From Arenimonas sp. SCN 70-307 (GTDB lineage Bacteria; Pseudomonadota; Gammaproteobacteria; Xanthomonadales; Xanthomonadaceae), in assembly GCF_001724815.1 (NCBI RefSeq), contig NZ_MEDO01000023.1, forward strand, positions 1-33,882: 33,882 nucleotides of DNA, read 5' to 3'. Of this stretch, positions 25,753 through 33,882 are shown piece after piece (the stretch's first letter is position 1; every line of letters begins with the position of its first letter). A program made the translations under genes and the position numbers. A model generated the notes under the pieces. That model saw only the letters and a program-made list of their open reading frames with translations, did not search any database and was not told the origin of the DNA.

Positions 25753-26172
25753 ATGACCCTGACCGCCGTCGTCCTGCTGGGCTACATCGCCTGGACCCTG
25801 CTCCTGCTGCTGGTGATGGAGCTCATGCGCACCGGCCTGGTGCTCAGCGGGCGCCGCCGCGCCGACAGCTTCCGCCCCGACGGCAGCGACGGCACGCCCT
25901 TCGCGCAGCGGCTGGCCCGGGCGCACGCCAACTGCCTCGAGGGTTTCCCGGTGTTCGGCGGCCTGATGCTGGTGGCGTTGCTGGCCAGCCTGCACACCGT
26001 CACCGACCCGCTGGCGCCCTGGCTGCTGGCCGCGCGCGTGGCGCAGTCCAGCGTGCACCTGGCCTCGACCGGCGCCACCGCCGTGACCGTGCGCTTCGGC
26101 TTCTTCGCGGTGCAGCTGGGCATCGCCAGCTGGTGGTGCGTCCGCCTGCTCGGGGCCTGGGCCGGCGCGTGA
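25753..26172 (+). CDS. MAPEG family membrane protein
   Basis: MAPEG proteins are four-helix membrane proteins related to microsomal glutathione S-transferase. This one has 139 residues and four hydrophobic segments (about 3-24, 66-84, 88-105, 112-134). The family hallmark, R/H-A-x-x-N-x-x-E, is present as ARAHANCLEGFPVF (residues about 55-68). The catalytic role in bacteria is mostly unknown. The ATG has a GAGAGA box upstream. The stop overlaps the next gene's GTG. Confidence 0.85.
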   Translation: MTLTAVVLLGYIAWTLLLLLVMELMRTGLVLSGRRRADSFRPDGSDGTPFAQRLARAHANCLEGFPVFGGLMLVALLASLHTVTDPLAPWLLAARVAQSSVHLASTGATAVTVRFGFFAVQLGIASWWCVRLLGAWAGA

Positions 26173-27029
26173 GCGCGGCGCGTTCGCCGCTGGCGCTGGC
26201 CGCGCTGGTGGCGCTGGCGCTGGCGGCTTTCGCAGGCAATTCGCTGCTCGCGCGCGTGGCGCTGCGCGACGGCGGCATGGACGCGGCCAGCTTCACGGCC
26301 CTCCGCCTGGTGTCCGGCGCGCTGGTGCTGTGGGCGCTGGTGTCGCTGCGGCGCGCGCCCGCGGCCCGCGGCAGCGGCGACTGGATTTCGGCATTGGCGT
26401 TGTTCGCCTACGCGGCGCTGTTTTCGCTGGCGTACGTGCAGCTCGAGGCTGGCGCCGGCGCGCTGCTGCTGTTCGGCGCGGTGCAGGCGACGATGATCGG
26501 CCGCGGCCTGGCCGCGGGCGAACGACTGGCGCGGTGGCAGTGGCTGGGCCTGCTGGTGGCGCTGGCCGGCCTGGTGGGTTTGCTGCTCCCGGGGCTGTCG
26601 GCACCGCCGCCGCTGCCCTCGTTGCTGATGCTGGGCGCGGGCGTCGCCTGGGGCGCGTACTCGCTGCGCGGACGCGGCGCCCTCGATCCGCTGCGCACCA
26701 CCGCCGGCAACTTCCTGCGCACGCTGCCGATGGCCGCGCTGTTCCTGCTTGCGCTGCTCTCGCAGCTCCAGGTCGACACGCCCGGATTGCTCGCGGCGCT
26801 GGCCTCGGGTGCCTTGGCTTCGGGGGTTGGCTATGCGATCTGGTACACCGCCCTGCCCTCGCTGCGCCGCGCCTCGGCCGCGACGCTGCAGCTCGCGGTG
26901 CCGCTGATCGTTGCCGTGGCCGGCGTGCTCTGGCTGGGCGAACCGGCCACGCTGCGCCTGCTGCTGGCTGGCGCGGCCATCCTGGGCGGCGTGGCGCTGG
27001 TGCTGCGGGCCGGCAAGCCGGCGACCTGA
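26169..27029 (+). CDS. EamA/DMT family transporter
   Basis: This 286-residue inner-membrane protein has about ten hydrophobic segments in two EamA repeats. It opens LALAALVALALAAFAGNSLLARVALRDGG, with the N-S-x-x-x-R pattern of the first repeat; the second repeat has GVAWGAYSLRGR, and it ends WLGEPATLRLLLAGAAILGGVALVLRAG. The substrate cannot be predicted; relatives export amino acids or metabolites. Start GTG at 26169 overlaps the MAPEG stop (GTGA). A longer frame upstream (from 26133) would overlap the MAPEG gene more and lacks family similarity. Confidence 0.87.
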   Translation: MSAARSPLALAALVALALAAFAGNSLLARVALRDGGMDAASFTALRLVSGALVLWALVSLRRAPAARGSGDWISALALFAYAALFSLAYVQLEAGAGALLLFGAVQATMIGRGLAAGERLARWQWLGLLVALAGLVGLLLPGLSAPPPLPSLLMLGAGVAWGAYSLRGRGALDPLRTTAGNFLRTLPMAALFLLALLSQLQVDTPGLLAALASGALASGVGYAIWYTALPSLRRASAATLQLAVPLIVAVAGVLWLGEPATLRLLLAGAAILGGVALVLRAGKPAT

Positions 27030-27049
27030 CCGCTCGGGATAAGCCGCGG

Positions 27050-28315
27050 CTAGAAGCGCCGGCGCGAGCGCGCGGTGGCGGTGCCGGCCTTGAGCGCGTC
27101 GAGCGCGCGGGCGATGGCGGCGTCGCCTTCGATCAGCTCGCCGGTGCTGTCGTCGTCGCCGCCCTCGGCGGCCAGGTGGCCGGCGAGGTCGCTCTCGCGC
27201 AGCGAGCGCGCCGCGGCGCCGCGCAGCACGATGTCGGGGCGGATGCCGCGGGCCTGGATCGATTCGCCGCTGGGCGTGTAGTAGCGCGCGGTGGTGAGCT
27301 TGATCGAATCGCCGTTGTCGAGCGGCACCACCGTCTGCACCGAGCCCTTGCCGTAGGTGCGCGAACCCATCACCGAGGCGCGGCCATGGTCGCGCAGCGC
27401 GCCGGCCAGCACTTCGGCGGCGCTGGCGGTGCCGGTGTCGACCAGCACCACCACCGGCGCGCCCTGCAGCAGGTCGCCGGGGCGGGCATGGAAACTGGCG
27501 TTCGAATACGCGAGGCGGCCCTTGGTGCGCACGATCAGGCCGCCCTCGAGCAGCGCGTCGGCGGCCTCGACCGCCGCGCTGAGCAGGCCGCCCGGGTTCG
27601 AGCGCAGGTCGAGCACCAGGCCGCGCAGCGGCGCCTCGCCGTCGCGGGTGAGCGCGCGCAGCTGCCGGCGCAGCGCCGGGCCGGTGTCGGCCTGGAAGGT
27701 GCTGATGCGCAGGTAACCGTAACCCGGCTCGAGCAGCTTGCTGGCCACCGAGGCCACGCGGATGGTCTCGCGCGTGATTTCGACATCGAAGGCCTCCGGC
27801 TCGCCGGTGCGCTCGATGGTCACCACCACCGTGGTGCCGGCGTCGCCGCGCAGCGCGTGGTGCGGGTTGGGGTTGGACAGCAGCGGCTCGCCGTCGATGG
27901 CGGTGATGATGTCGCCGGCACGCAGGCCGGCGCGGTGCGCGGGCGTGCCGTCGATGGGCGCGACCACGCGCAGGGTGTCGTCGGGGCGGCGCTCGGTTTC
28001 CACGCCGATGCCCACGTACTCGCCCTCGGTGTCGGCGACCAGCGCTTCGGCTTCGTCCTTGTCGAGGTAGGCGCTGTGCGGATCGAGGTCGGAAAGCAGG
28101 CCGCGCAGCGAGGCCTTCATCAGCGCCTCGTCGTCCACGTCCTCGACGTAGGCGTCCTTGACCGCGTTGAACACCGACACGTAGCGGCGGATCTCGGCCA
28201 GCGGCACCTCGGCCGGCGCCGTCTCCGCCACCACCGGGTCGCTGGCGTCCACCGGCGCCGGCGATTGGGCCAGGGCCAGGGACGGAAACAGCAGCAGGGC
28301 GGGCAGCAGGCGCAT
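27050..28315 (-). CDS. S41 family carboxy-terminal processing peptidase
   Basis: CtpA-type periplasmic serine peptidase that trims or degrades envelope proteins. It has 421 residues: signal peptide 1-17 (MRLLPALLLFPSLALAQ), an N-terminal helical part with DPHSAYLD (78-85), a PDZ domain (about 95-175, GIGVETERR... AGLRAGDIITAIDG), and the protease core. The catalytic S298 (DTGTASAAE) and K323 (YGKGSVQ, with Q327) are present, as is LRSNPGG. It is the last gene after gpmI and envC, an order conserved in gammaproteobacteria. Its promoter overlaps a REP-like hairpin. Confidence 0.95.
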   Translation of the reverse strand: MRLLPALLLFPSLALAQSPAPVDASDPVVAETAPAEVPLAEIRRYVSVFNAVKDAYVEDVDDEALMKASLRGLLSDLDPHSAYLDKDEAEALVADTEGEYVGIGVETERRPDDTLRVVAPIDGTPAHRAGLRAGDIITAIDGEPLLSNPNPHHALRGDAGTTVVVTIERTGEPEAFDVEITRETIRVASVASKLLEPGYGYLRISTFQADTGPALRRQLRALTRDGEAPLRGLVLDLRSNPGGLLSAAVEAADALLEGGLIVRTKGRLAYSNASFHARPGDLLQGAPVVVLVDTGTASAAEVLAGALRDHGRASVMGSRTYGKGSVQTVVPLDNGDSIKLTTARYYTPSGESIQARGIRPDIVLRGAAARSLRESDLAGHLAAEGGDDDSTGELIEGDAAIARALDALKAGTATARSRRRF

Positions 28316-28321
28316 CGTCTG

Positions 28322-28346
28322 ATTATGCGCCTGAAGGCGCTCCTAC
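28322..28346 (-). promoter_or_regulatory. -10 box fused to a GTAG-type REP-like hairpin
   Basis: On the minus strand, GTAG (28346-28343) is followed by a hairpin, GCGCC-ttca-GGCGC (28340-28327), which runs straight into CATAAT (28327-28322), a -10 box. The ATG of the S41 peptidase at 28315 is six bases beyond, so the message would be leaderless. GTAG-headed REPs are known from Xanthomonadales. Confidence 0.5.
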
Positions 28347-28364
28347 GGGCCAGGATCCGTGCGA

Positions 28365-29519
28365 TCAGGGGCGCAGCCAGGGCTTGGGGTCCTGCGGCTG
28401 GCCGTTGCGGCGCAGCTCGAAATACAGGGCCGGGCGCCCCTGGCCGCCGGAGCTGCCGACGGTGGCCAGCGGGTCGCCGGCGCGCACCCAGTCGCCGGCG
28501 TCCTTGAGCAGGGCGTCGTTGAAGGCGTACAGGCTCATCCAGCCGTCGCCGTGGTCGACGATGGTCAGCAGGCCGTAGCCCTTGAGCCAGTCGGAAAACG
28601 CCACCCGGCCGGGGGCCACGGCGCGGACCTCGGCACCGGCGGTGCCGGCGATCAGCAGCCCATCGCTGCCCCGGCCGTCGGGCAGGCGGCCGCCGAAGGC
28701 CGCCAGCACCGTGCCCGCGAGCGGCTTGCCGAGCTGGCCGCGGCGGCTGGCGAAGGGGCGGTTGTCGTCCACCTGGCGCGGGATGTCGGCCACGGCGTCG
28801 CGCAGCTGCTCGAGCAGCCTGACCACGCCGGCCTCGTCCTTGCCCAGCGCCGCCAGCCGCGCGGCGCGGTCCTTGAAGCCGGCCTCCAGCGTGGCCAGCA
28901 AGGTGGCGCGCTCGCCGCGCTGGGTCTCGAGCGCGGCCAGGTCGGCCTGCTGGCGGGCGCGTGCGGCTTCGAGCACCTCGCGCTGGTCCTGGATTTGCCG
29001 GGCGACGGCGGCCAGCGCACGCAGCTCTTCGATCAGGCCGGCGATGCGCTCCTGGCGGTCGGCCTGGAAATAGCGGTGGTAGGCCAGCACGCGGGCCAGG
29101 TCGGCCGCGCGGTCCTGGGCCAGCAGCAGCTTGAGCTGTTCGTGCCGGCCCAGCGCATAGGCCGAGCGCACCAGCGCCGACAGCGCCTCGCGCTGGCCCG
29201 ACAGGCCGGCCTCGAGCTCGCCCTGCTGCGACTGCAGCTGCTGCAGTTCGGTTTCGGTGGTGGCGATGCCGGCCTCGGTGCGTCGCAGCGCGCGCACCGC
29301 TTCGCCGACCTTGGCGTCGGCGGCACGCAGCTCGCGGCTGGCGGCGCCGCGCTCGCCCTCGAGCGCGCGCTGCTCGGCGGTGATGTCGCGGATCTGCTTG
29401 CGCAGCTGCTCGAGCCGCTGCTGCGCGGCGGCCTCCTTCTTCGCGCGGTCGGCGTCCTGGGCCGCGGCGGGCGCGGCCAGCGCGCCCAGGCAAAGCGCCA
29501 GCGCGAAGGCGCGGATCAA
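28365..29519 (-). CDS. envC: Murein hydrolase activator EnvC
   Basis: EnvC activates the amidases AmiA/AmiB at the division site. The 384-residue protein has a signal peptide (about 1-20, [21 protein letters not shown]), long coiled-coil regions (about 25-250) and a C-terminal LytM/M23 domain (about 285-384). The M23 domain is degenerate: the metal motifs are replaced (SLYAFN where active enzymes have YAH, and ALYFELR where they have HLHF), as in true EnvC regulators. Start TTG at 29519 overlaps the gpmI stop (TTGA); no ATG would keep the signal peptide. Confidence 0.92.
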   Translation of the reverse strand: MIRAFALALCLGALAAPAAAQDADRAKKEAAAQQRLEQLRKQIRDITAEQRALEGERGAASRELRAADAKVGEAVRALRRTEAGIATTETELQQLQSQQGELEAGLSGQREALSALVRSAYALGRHEQLKLLLAQDRAADLARVLAYHRYFQADRQERIAGLIEELRALAAVARQIQDQREVLEAARARQQADLAALETQRGERATLLATLEAGFKDRAARLAALGKDEAGVVRLLEQLRDAVADIPRQVDDNRPFASRRGQLGKPLAGTVLAAFGGRLPDGRGSDGLLIAGTAGAEVRAVAPGRVAFSDWLKGYGLLTIVDHGDGWMSLYAFNDALLKDAGDWVRAGDPLATVGSSGGQGRPALYFELRRNGQPQDPKPWLRP

Positions 29520-31051
29520 GCCAGCGCCACCAGCGGGCGGCCGGTCATCTCGGCCGGCTGCGGCAGTCCGAGCAGGGCCAGCATCGTCGGCGCGATGTCG
29601 CGCAGGGCGCCGCCGGCGCGCAGCGTGGCGGCGCGGCCGCAGTAGACGAAGGGCACCGGGCCGACGGTGTGCGAGGTGTGCGGCTGGCCGGTTTCCGGGT
29701 CGCGCATCATCTCGAGGTTGCCGTGGTCGGCGGTGACGATCATCTCGCCGCCCACTTCGGCCAGCGCCGCGCGGATCGCGCCCAGGGCGTGGTCCACCGC
29801 CTCGGCCGCCTTCACCGCCGCGGCCAGCACGCCGGTGTGGCCGACCATGTCGGGGTTGGCGATGTTGCAGATGATCACGTCGTGCCGGCGCGCGCGGATG
29901 TCGTCGGTCAGGCGTGCGGTCAGCTGCGGCAGGCTCATCTCCGGCTGCAGGTCGTAGGTGGCGACCTTGGGCGAGGGCACCAGCGCGCGCTCCTCGCCCT
30001 CGACCAGCGGCTCCCTGCCGCCGCTCATGAAGAAGGTGACGTGGGCGTACTTCTCGGTTTCGGCGATGCGCAGCTGGCTCAGGCCGTTCGCCGCCAGCAC
30101 TTCGCCCAGGGTGTTGCGCAGGTCTTCGGGCGCGAAGGCCACGGGCGCCGGCAGCTTCGCGTCGTACTCGGTGAGGCAGACGAATCGGCCAAGCCTGGGC
30201 ACGCGGCGCGCGAAGCCGTCGAAGGCCGGGTCGGTGAAGGCGGCGGTGAGCTGGCGCGCGCGGTCGGCGCGGAAGTTCATGAACACCACCGCGTCGCCGT
30301 CGCGCATCGGGTGGTGGCCGCGGATGACGGTGGGCTGGACGAACTCGTCGTTCTCGCCGCGGCCATAGGCCGCCTGCAGGGCGGTGAGCGGGTCGGAGGC
30401 GGTGTCGTCGGCCTCGGCCTCGACGATGGCCTTCCAGGCGCGCTCCATGCGGTCCCAGCGCTTGTCGCGGTCCATGGCGAAGTAGCGGCCGCTGACGCTG
30501 GCCACGCGCACGTCGCCGTCGGCGCAGAGGGCATGCAGGGCCTGCAGGCTGGGCTCGGCCGAACGCGGCGGCATGTCGCGGCCGTCGAGGAAGGCGTGCA
30601 CGGCGATGTCGGCCACGCCCTCGCGGCGGGCCAGCTCGACCATGGCGAAGACGTGGTTCTCGTGGCTGTGCACGCCGCCCGGCGAGAGCAGGCCGAACAC
30701 GTGCAGGGTGCCGCCGGCGGCCTTGGCGGCCCGGCAGGCGGCGACGAGCTCGGGGTTGGCGAAAAAGCTGCCGTCTTCGATGGCCGCGTCGATGCGGGTC
30801 AGGTCCTGGTAGACGATGCGGCCGGCGCCGATGTTCATGTGGCCGACCTCGGAATTGCCCATCTGGCCGTCCGGCAGGCCGACGTGGCGGCCCTCGGTGT
30901 GCACCAGGGTGTGCGGGCATTCGGCCAGCAGGCGGCGCCAGTTGGGCAGCCGGGCCTGGGCCAGGGCGTTGTCGGCGGGGTCGTCCCGGTGGCCCCAGCC
31001 GTCGAGGATCAGCAGCAGCAGGGGCTTGGGGCGGTTCTGGGCGGAAGGCAC
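29516..31051 (-). CDS. gpmI: 2,3-bisphosphoglycerate-independent phosphoglycerate mutase
   Basis: GpmI interconverts 3- and 2-phosphoglycerate using two Mn ions. From GTG at 31051 it has 511 residues, the usual length. Visible are D17 in LILDGWGH, catalytic S67 in [61 protein letters not shown] and TADHGNLE near the end. GTG at 31051 has GGAG six bases upstream; the GTG at 31075 is in frame but coincides with the predicted start of transcription. The -10 at 31087-31082 favours the shorter form or a leaderless longer one. It diverges from the VNGGI gene and heads gpmI-envC-S41. Confidence 0.95.
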   Translation of the reverse strand: MPSAQNRPKPLLLLILDGWGHRDDPADNALAQARLPNWRRLLAECPHTLVHTEGRHVGLPDGQMGNSEVGHMNIGAGRIVYQDLTRIDAAIEDGSFFANPELVAACRAAKAAGGTLHVFGLLSPGGVHSHENHVFAMVELARREGVADIAVHAFLDGRDMPPRSAEPSLQALHALCADGDVRVASVSGRYFAMDRDKRWDRMERAWKAIVEAEADDTASDPLTALQAAYGRGENDEFVQPTVIRGHHPMRDGDAVVFMNFRADRARQLTAAFTDPAFDGFARRVPRLGRFVCLTEYDAKLPAPVAFAPEDLRNTLGEVLAANGLSQLRIAETEKYAHVTFFMSGGREPLVEGEERALVPSPKVATYDLQPEMSLPQLTARLTDDIRARRHDVIICNIANPDMVGHTGVLAAAVKAAEAVDHALGAIRAALAEVGGEMIVTADHGNLEMMRDPETGQPHTSHTVGPVPFVYCGRAATLRAGGALRDIAPTMLALLGLPQPAEMTGRPLVALA

Positions 31052-31081
31052 GGCAGGCTCCGGGACGTGTGGCACGGGCGA

Positions 31082-31087
31082 ATTGTA
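31082..31087 (-). promoter_or_regulatory. -10 box of gpmI
   Basis: TACAAT on the minus strand (31087-31082), in the context GGCCCGCTACAATTCGCC. It would start transcription near 31075, giving a 24-base leader with GGAG for GTG 31051, or a leaderless GTG at 31075. Confidence 0.45.
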
Positions 31088-31174
31088 GCGGGCCGGGGCA
31101 TCGTGGGTCCGTCGCGGCTTTAAACCCCCGGGCCAGCCGCCGCATCAGACCGGGACAACCCAAGGAGACCCGCC

Positions 31175-31894
31175 ATGCGCATTCGCCCCCTCGCCCACGC
31201 CCTGCTGCTCTCGCTGGCCTTCGCCGGCGCGCCGGCGCTGGCCCAGGAGAACGTGGACAAGGTCTTCGGCGGCATCACCGCCGAGGCCGGCCGTGAGTAC
31301 GGCACGCTTGAAACCGTCAACGGCGGCATCACCGTGCGCGCCGGCGCCACCGTGCGCAAGGCCAGCGCGGTCAACGGCGGCATCACCATCGGCCGCGACG
31401 CCCGCGTGGGCAGCGCAGAGACGGTGAACGGCGGCATCCGGCTGGCCGAGGGCGCGGTCGCGGGCGGCGTCGAGACGGTCAACGGCGGCATCCGCATCGA
31501 CAAGCGGGCCGAGGTGGAGGACGACGTGGAACTGGTCAACGGCGGCATCACCGTGGACGACGAGGCGCGCATCGGCGGCGACCTGTCGAACGTCAACGGC
31601 GGCATCCGCCTGGGCCAGGCCGAGGTGGGCGGCTCGGTGACCACCACCAACGGCGACATCACCCTCGACGGCACGACGGTGCGCGGCGACCTGCGCGTGG
31701 AGAAGCCGACCGGCTGGTTCTCCGGCCGCAAGCGCCTGCCGCGGGTGGTGATCGGCGCCGGTTCGGTGGTCGAGGGCAACCTGGTGTTCGAGCGCGAGGT
31801 GGAGCTGTACGTGCACCCGGACGCCCGCGTGGGCAAGCAGCAGGGCACCGCGCCCCTCATGCTCGACCGCCCCGACGCCCCGCGCGCCGACTGA
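31175..31894 (+). CDS. Secreted VNGGI-repeat protein, putative beta-helix
   Basis: No named family is certain. The 239-residue protein has a signal peptide (about 1-24, MRIRPLAHALLLSLAFAGAPALA). Residues about 47-155 hold six VNGGI repeats, each 18-19 residues long, flanked by an FGGIT at 30 and a TNGDI at the end. The regular period and the alternating hydrophobic residues suggest a single-stranded beta-helix or solenoid, as in polymer-forming (bactofilin-like) or DUF4097-type proteins. The C-terminal part (residues about 165-239) continues with VVIGAGSVVEGNLVFERE, another bactofilin-like turn. The ribosome binding site AAGGAGA (31162-31168) is strong. An envelope structural role is a guess. 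Confidence 0.75.
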   Translation: MRIRPLAHALLLSLAFAGAPALAQENVDKVFGGITAEAGREYGTLETVNGGITVRAGATVRKASAVNGGITIGRDARVGSAETVNGGIRLAEGAVAGGVETVNGGIRIDKRAEVEDDVELVNGGITVDDEARIGGDLSNVNGGIRLGQAEVGGSVTTTNGDITLDGTTVRGDLRVEKPTGWFSGRKRLPRVVIGAGSVVEGNLVFEREVELYVHPDARVGKQQGTAPLMLDRPDAPRAD

Positions 31895-31900
31895 ACCAGG

Positions 31901-31990
31901 CGAACCAGGTTCATTTTATCCAACCCGGTTCACCGGCCCGCACTGGCCCGCGGGCCGGTGAACCGGGTTGGATAAAATGAACCTGGTTCG
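31901..31990. repeat. Long palindrome: perfect 40-bp arms, 10-bp spacer
   Basis: 31901-31940 and 31951-31990 are exact reverse complements, beginning CGAACCAGGTTCATTTTATC and ending with the mirror. The spacer is CACTGGCCCG. The palindrome starts six bases after the VNGGI gene stop and ends nine bases before the TAGAAT box of the next gene. The perfect pairing implies recent origin or strong constraint, and it would be a cruciform or a very stable RNA hairpin. It resembles a small non-autonomous element. Confidence 0.97.
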
Positions 31991-31998
31991 ATTGGGGC

Positions 31999-32004
31999 TA
32001 GAAT
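31999..32004 (+). promoter_or_regulatory. -10 box of the M28 peptidase gene
   Basis: TAGAAT in GGGGCTAGAATCGGGG, 31 bases before the ATG at 32036. A -35 would fall inside the palindrome's right arm. GGAG at 32023-32026 is the ribosome binding site. Confidence 0.45.
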
Positions 32005-32035
32005 CGGGGTTTCCGTTCAGCTGGAGACCCCACGA

Positions 32036-33733
32036 ATGAAGCACACCCTGCTGTTTGCGGCCGCGGCGCTGGCGCTGTCGGCCTGCAGCCCGGCGCCTGA
32101 ACCGGCGGCCGAGGCCCCGGTGGCCACCGCCGCCCCGTCGGCCGACCACGGCTTCGGCCCCGAGATCTCGGCCGAGGACTTCGCCGCCCACGTGCGCGTG
32201 ATGTCGTCGGACGAGTTCGCCGGCCGCGCCCCGGGCACCATCGGCGAGCAGATGACCGCCGACTACCTGGTGTCGCAGTTCGAGCGCCTGGGCCTGCAGC
32301 CCGGCAACGGCGACAGCTGGTTCCAGGACGTGCCGATGGTCGCCACCACGGCCGACGAAGCCACCAGCAGCGCGAAGTTCGTGCTCGGCGGCAGCGACCG
32401 CGCCCTCGCCTTCGGCAGCGACATGGCCCTGGGCACCCGCACCGCGCAGGCCGAGGTTTCGGTGGACGCCAGCGAGCTGGTGTTCGTCGGCTACGGCGTG
32501 AACGCGCCGGAAGCGAACTGGAACGACTACGCGGGCCTGGACGTGAAGGGCAAGACCGTGGTCATGCTGGTCAACGACCCGGGCTTCCACGTCGGCGACG
32601 AGCAGCTCTTCAGCGGCAAGAAGATGACCTACTACGGCCGCTGGACCTACAAGTTCGAAGAGGCCGCCCGCCAGGGCGCCGCCGCCGCGCTGATCATCCA
32701 CGACGACGCCGGCGCCGGTTACGGCTGGGACGTGGTCAAGAACAGCTGGTCGGGCGAACAGTACGACCTGCCGGCCAGCGCCGACCCGGAGCCGCGCCTG
32801 CCGATGCAGGGCTGGATCACCGGCGACGTGGCCAAGGAGCTGTTCGCGGCCGCCGGCCAGGACCTCGACGCGCTGCGCATCGCCGCCAACAAGCCCGGCT
32901 TCACCGCCGTGGCCCTGGGCGACGCCACCTTCACTGCCAAGCTCAACTCGAGCATCAAGGAAGCCAGCTCGCGCAACATCCTGGCCAAGATCCCCGGCAG
33001 CACCCGCCCGGACGAGGCCATCGTCTACACCGCGCACTGGGACCACCTGGGCACGCACGACGGCCCCGAGGGCGAGGACCACGTCTACAACGGCGCCATC
33101 GACAACGCCACCGGCGTGGCCGGCGTGCTCGAGATCGCCGAGGCCTTCACGGTGCAGAACCCGGCACCGGAGCGCAGCGTGGTGTTCCTGCTGGTGACGC
33201 TCGAGGAGTCGGGCCTGCTGGGCTCGAAGTACTACGCCGCCAACCCCGTCATCCCGCTCAAGGACACCGTCGCCGTGGTCAACCTCGACGCGATGAGCGT
33301 CGTCGGCCCGACCCGCGATTTCGTGGTGATCGGCCTGGGCAACAGCGAGCTCGACGACGTGCTGCGCCCGATCGCCGAGGCCCAGGGCCGCGTGCTGGTC
33401 GAGGAGGACGGCGTGGAAAAGGGCTTCTTCTTCCGCTCCGACCACTTCAGCTTCGCCAAGTTCGGCGTGCCGGCGCTGTATGCCAAGGGCGGCATCGACC
33501 ACGTCGAGAAGGGCGTGGAGTACGGCCGCGAGATCCAGGCCCGGTACACCAACGTGGCCTACCACAAGCCCGCCGACGAGTTCGACCCGAACTGGGACCT
33601 GCGCGGCGTGGTGCAGGACCTGCAGGCGCTCTACGGCGTCGGCCGCGAACTGGCCGGCAACGAGGCCTGGCCGAACTACGTCGAGGGCAACGCCTTCAAG
33701 GCCGCCCGCGACGCCTCCCGCGCTGGCGAATAA
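32036..33733 (+). CDS. M28 family zinc peptidase, lipoprotein
   Basis: This 565-residue, probably outer-membrane-anchored, aminopeptidase-type enzyme would use two zinc ions. The signal peptide ends in a lipobox, LSAC with C17. A PA-like insert domain lies at about 130-290. The zinc ligands are H334 (HWDHLG), D356 (IDNATG), E391 (after catalytic E390, TLEESG), D418 (NLDAMS) and H510 (AYHKPADEF), complete for the family. Many relatives in Xanthomonadales encode several such secreted peptidases. A strong terminator follows the stop. Confidence 0.95.
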   Translation: MKHTLLFAAAALALSACSPAPEPAAEAPVATAAPSADHGFGPEISAEDFAAHVRVMSSDEFAGRAPGTIGEQMTADYLVSQFERLGLQPGNGDSWFQDVPMVATTADEATSSAKFVLGGSDRALAFGSDMALGTRTAQAEVSVDASELVFVGYGVNAPEANWNDYAGLDVKGKTVVMLVNDPGFHVGDEQLFSGKKMTYYGRWTYKFEEAARQGAAAALIIHDDAGAGYGWDVVKNSWSGEQYDLPASADPEPRLPMQGWITGDVAKELFAAAGQDLDALRIAANKPGFTAVALGDATFTAKLNSSIKEASSRNILAKIPGSTRPDEAIVYTAHWDHLGTHDGPEGEDHVYNGAIDNATGVAGVLEIAEAFTVQNPAPERSVVFLLVTLEESGLLGSKYYAANPVIPLKDTVAVVNLDAMSVVGPTRDFVVIGLGNSELDDVLRPIAEAQGRVLVEEDGVEKGFFFRSDHFSFAKFGVPALYAKGGIDHVEKGVEYGREIQARYTNVAYHKPADEFDPNWDLRGVVQDLQALYGVGRELAGNEAWPNYVEGNAFKAARDASRAGE

Positions 33734-33751
33734 CTCCCGCCGCCGCAAGAG

Positions 33752-33783
33752 AAAAGGCCGCCCGCCCGGGCGGCCTTTTTTTT
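33752..33783 (+). terminator. Rho-independent terminator after the M28 peptidase gene
   Basis: AAAAGGCCGCCCG (33752-33764) pairs with CGGGCGGCCTTTT (33767-33779) and is followed by a T-run to 33783. It also reads in the other direction for the transposase that ends at 33790. Confidence 0.9.
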
Positions 33784-33789
33784 GGTTCT

Positions 33790-33882
33790 TCACCCAAGTC
33801 CGGGGAAGGCCGCCCGGATCTTCAAGAAGAAGTAGGCGTCATCGCGGTAGCCGTAGGCCACCCGTTTGATGACCTTGATCTT
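33790..33882 (-). CDS. ISL3-like transposase, C-terminal fragment (cut by window edge)
   Basis: The minus strand from the edge reads 30 codons to a TGA at 33792-33790: KIKVIKRVAYGYRDDAYFFL followed by KIRAAFPGLG. The VIKR-AYGYRD-FFLKI pattern is typical of the C-terminus of ISL3/IS204-type DDE transposases (recalled, not searched). Only the tail is present, so whether the gene is intact is unknown. The terminal repeat cannot be placed; it should lie between the M28 stop (33733) and 33790. Confidence 0.6.
   Translation of the reverse strand, partial: KIKVIKRVAYGYRDDAYFFLKIRAAFPGLG

Noticed and set aside
28365-31163. A single 932-codon minus-strand frame as one fused protein
   Set aside because: Its first two thirds run out of frame over gpmI, which has all catalytic motifs in another frame; only the last 384 codons are EnvC.
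31300-31640. Direct DNA repeats (AACGGCGGCATC) as a CRISPR or tandem-repeat array
   Set aside because: They are the codons of the VNGGI protein repeats, kept in frame at 54-57 bp.

Overview
The window is GC-rich (very strong G/C third-position bias) and reads as a chromosomal segment of a gammaproteobacterium of the Xanthomonadales/Lysobacterales type. The support is the rpsU-yqeY-dnaG block beside tsaD-folB-folK, the gene order of the aa3-type cytochrome oxidase cluster, the gpmI-envC-ctp run, promoter -10 boxes of the TAGAAT/TATAAT type close to start codons, and REP-like repeats of the GTAG and CCCTCTCCCC types. Species cannot be fixed from sequence alone. Fragments of two different insertion sequences sit exactly at the two edges, so the window may be a whole contig that broke at multicopy elements.

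Layout. 1-2246 is a lower-GC accessory insert: an IS3-like end interrupts a second recombinase-like gene, which follows a complete tyrosine recombinase. The insert has cut off the 3' part of a DUF6159-like membrane protein gene. 2604-4476 (minus) holds folK, folB and tsaD. 4614-7170 (plus) holds rpsU, yqeY and dnaG without the usual following rpoD. 7258-9198 is a secreted S9 prolyl-oligopeptidase-type peptidase. 9251-17676 (minus, apart from one small plus-strand gene) is a cytochrome c oxidase cluster: DUF2244, coxB, coxA, a 42-residue membrane protein, ctaG, coxC, SURF1, a SCO-like thioredoxin-fold protein, ctaA and cyoE. Together these supply the enzyme core, the copper insertion factors and heme A synthesis.

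17855-21010 is a bifunctional putA without a DNA-binding domain. 21055-21666 (minus) is a cysteine-rich secreted protein of unknown role. 21867-27029 (plus) is a tight run: an ExeA-like ATPase, GspB, a rhomboid protease, DUF1820, an HEXXH protein, a MAPEG protein and an EamA transporter. 27050-31051 (minus) is gpmI-envC-S41 peptidase. 31175-33733 (plus) is a VNGGI-repeat secreted protein and an M28 lipoprotein peptidase, ending in a strong terminator.

The most unusual signals are in repeats. Several inverted repeats capped by GGGG(T/A)C, with different interiors, lie 0-7 bp after stop codons (2552, 5359, 7171, 9206). A perfect 40-bp-arm palindrome lies at 31901-31990. Two REP/MITE-like elements lie inside the gspB reading frame and are translated as a periplasmic linker. 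The tandem-recombinase insert at the left edge is the other region worth following up.
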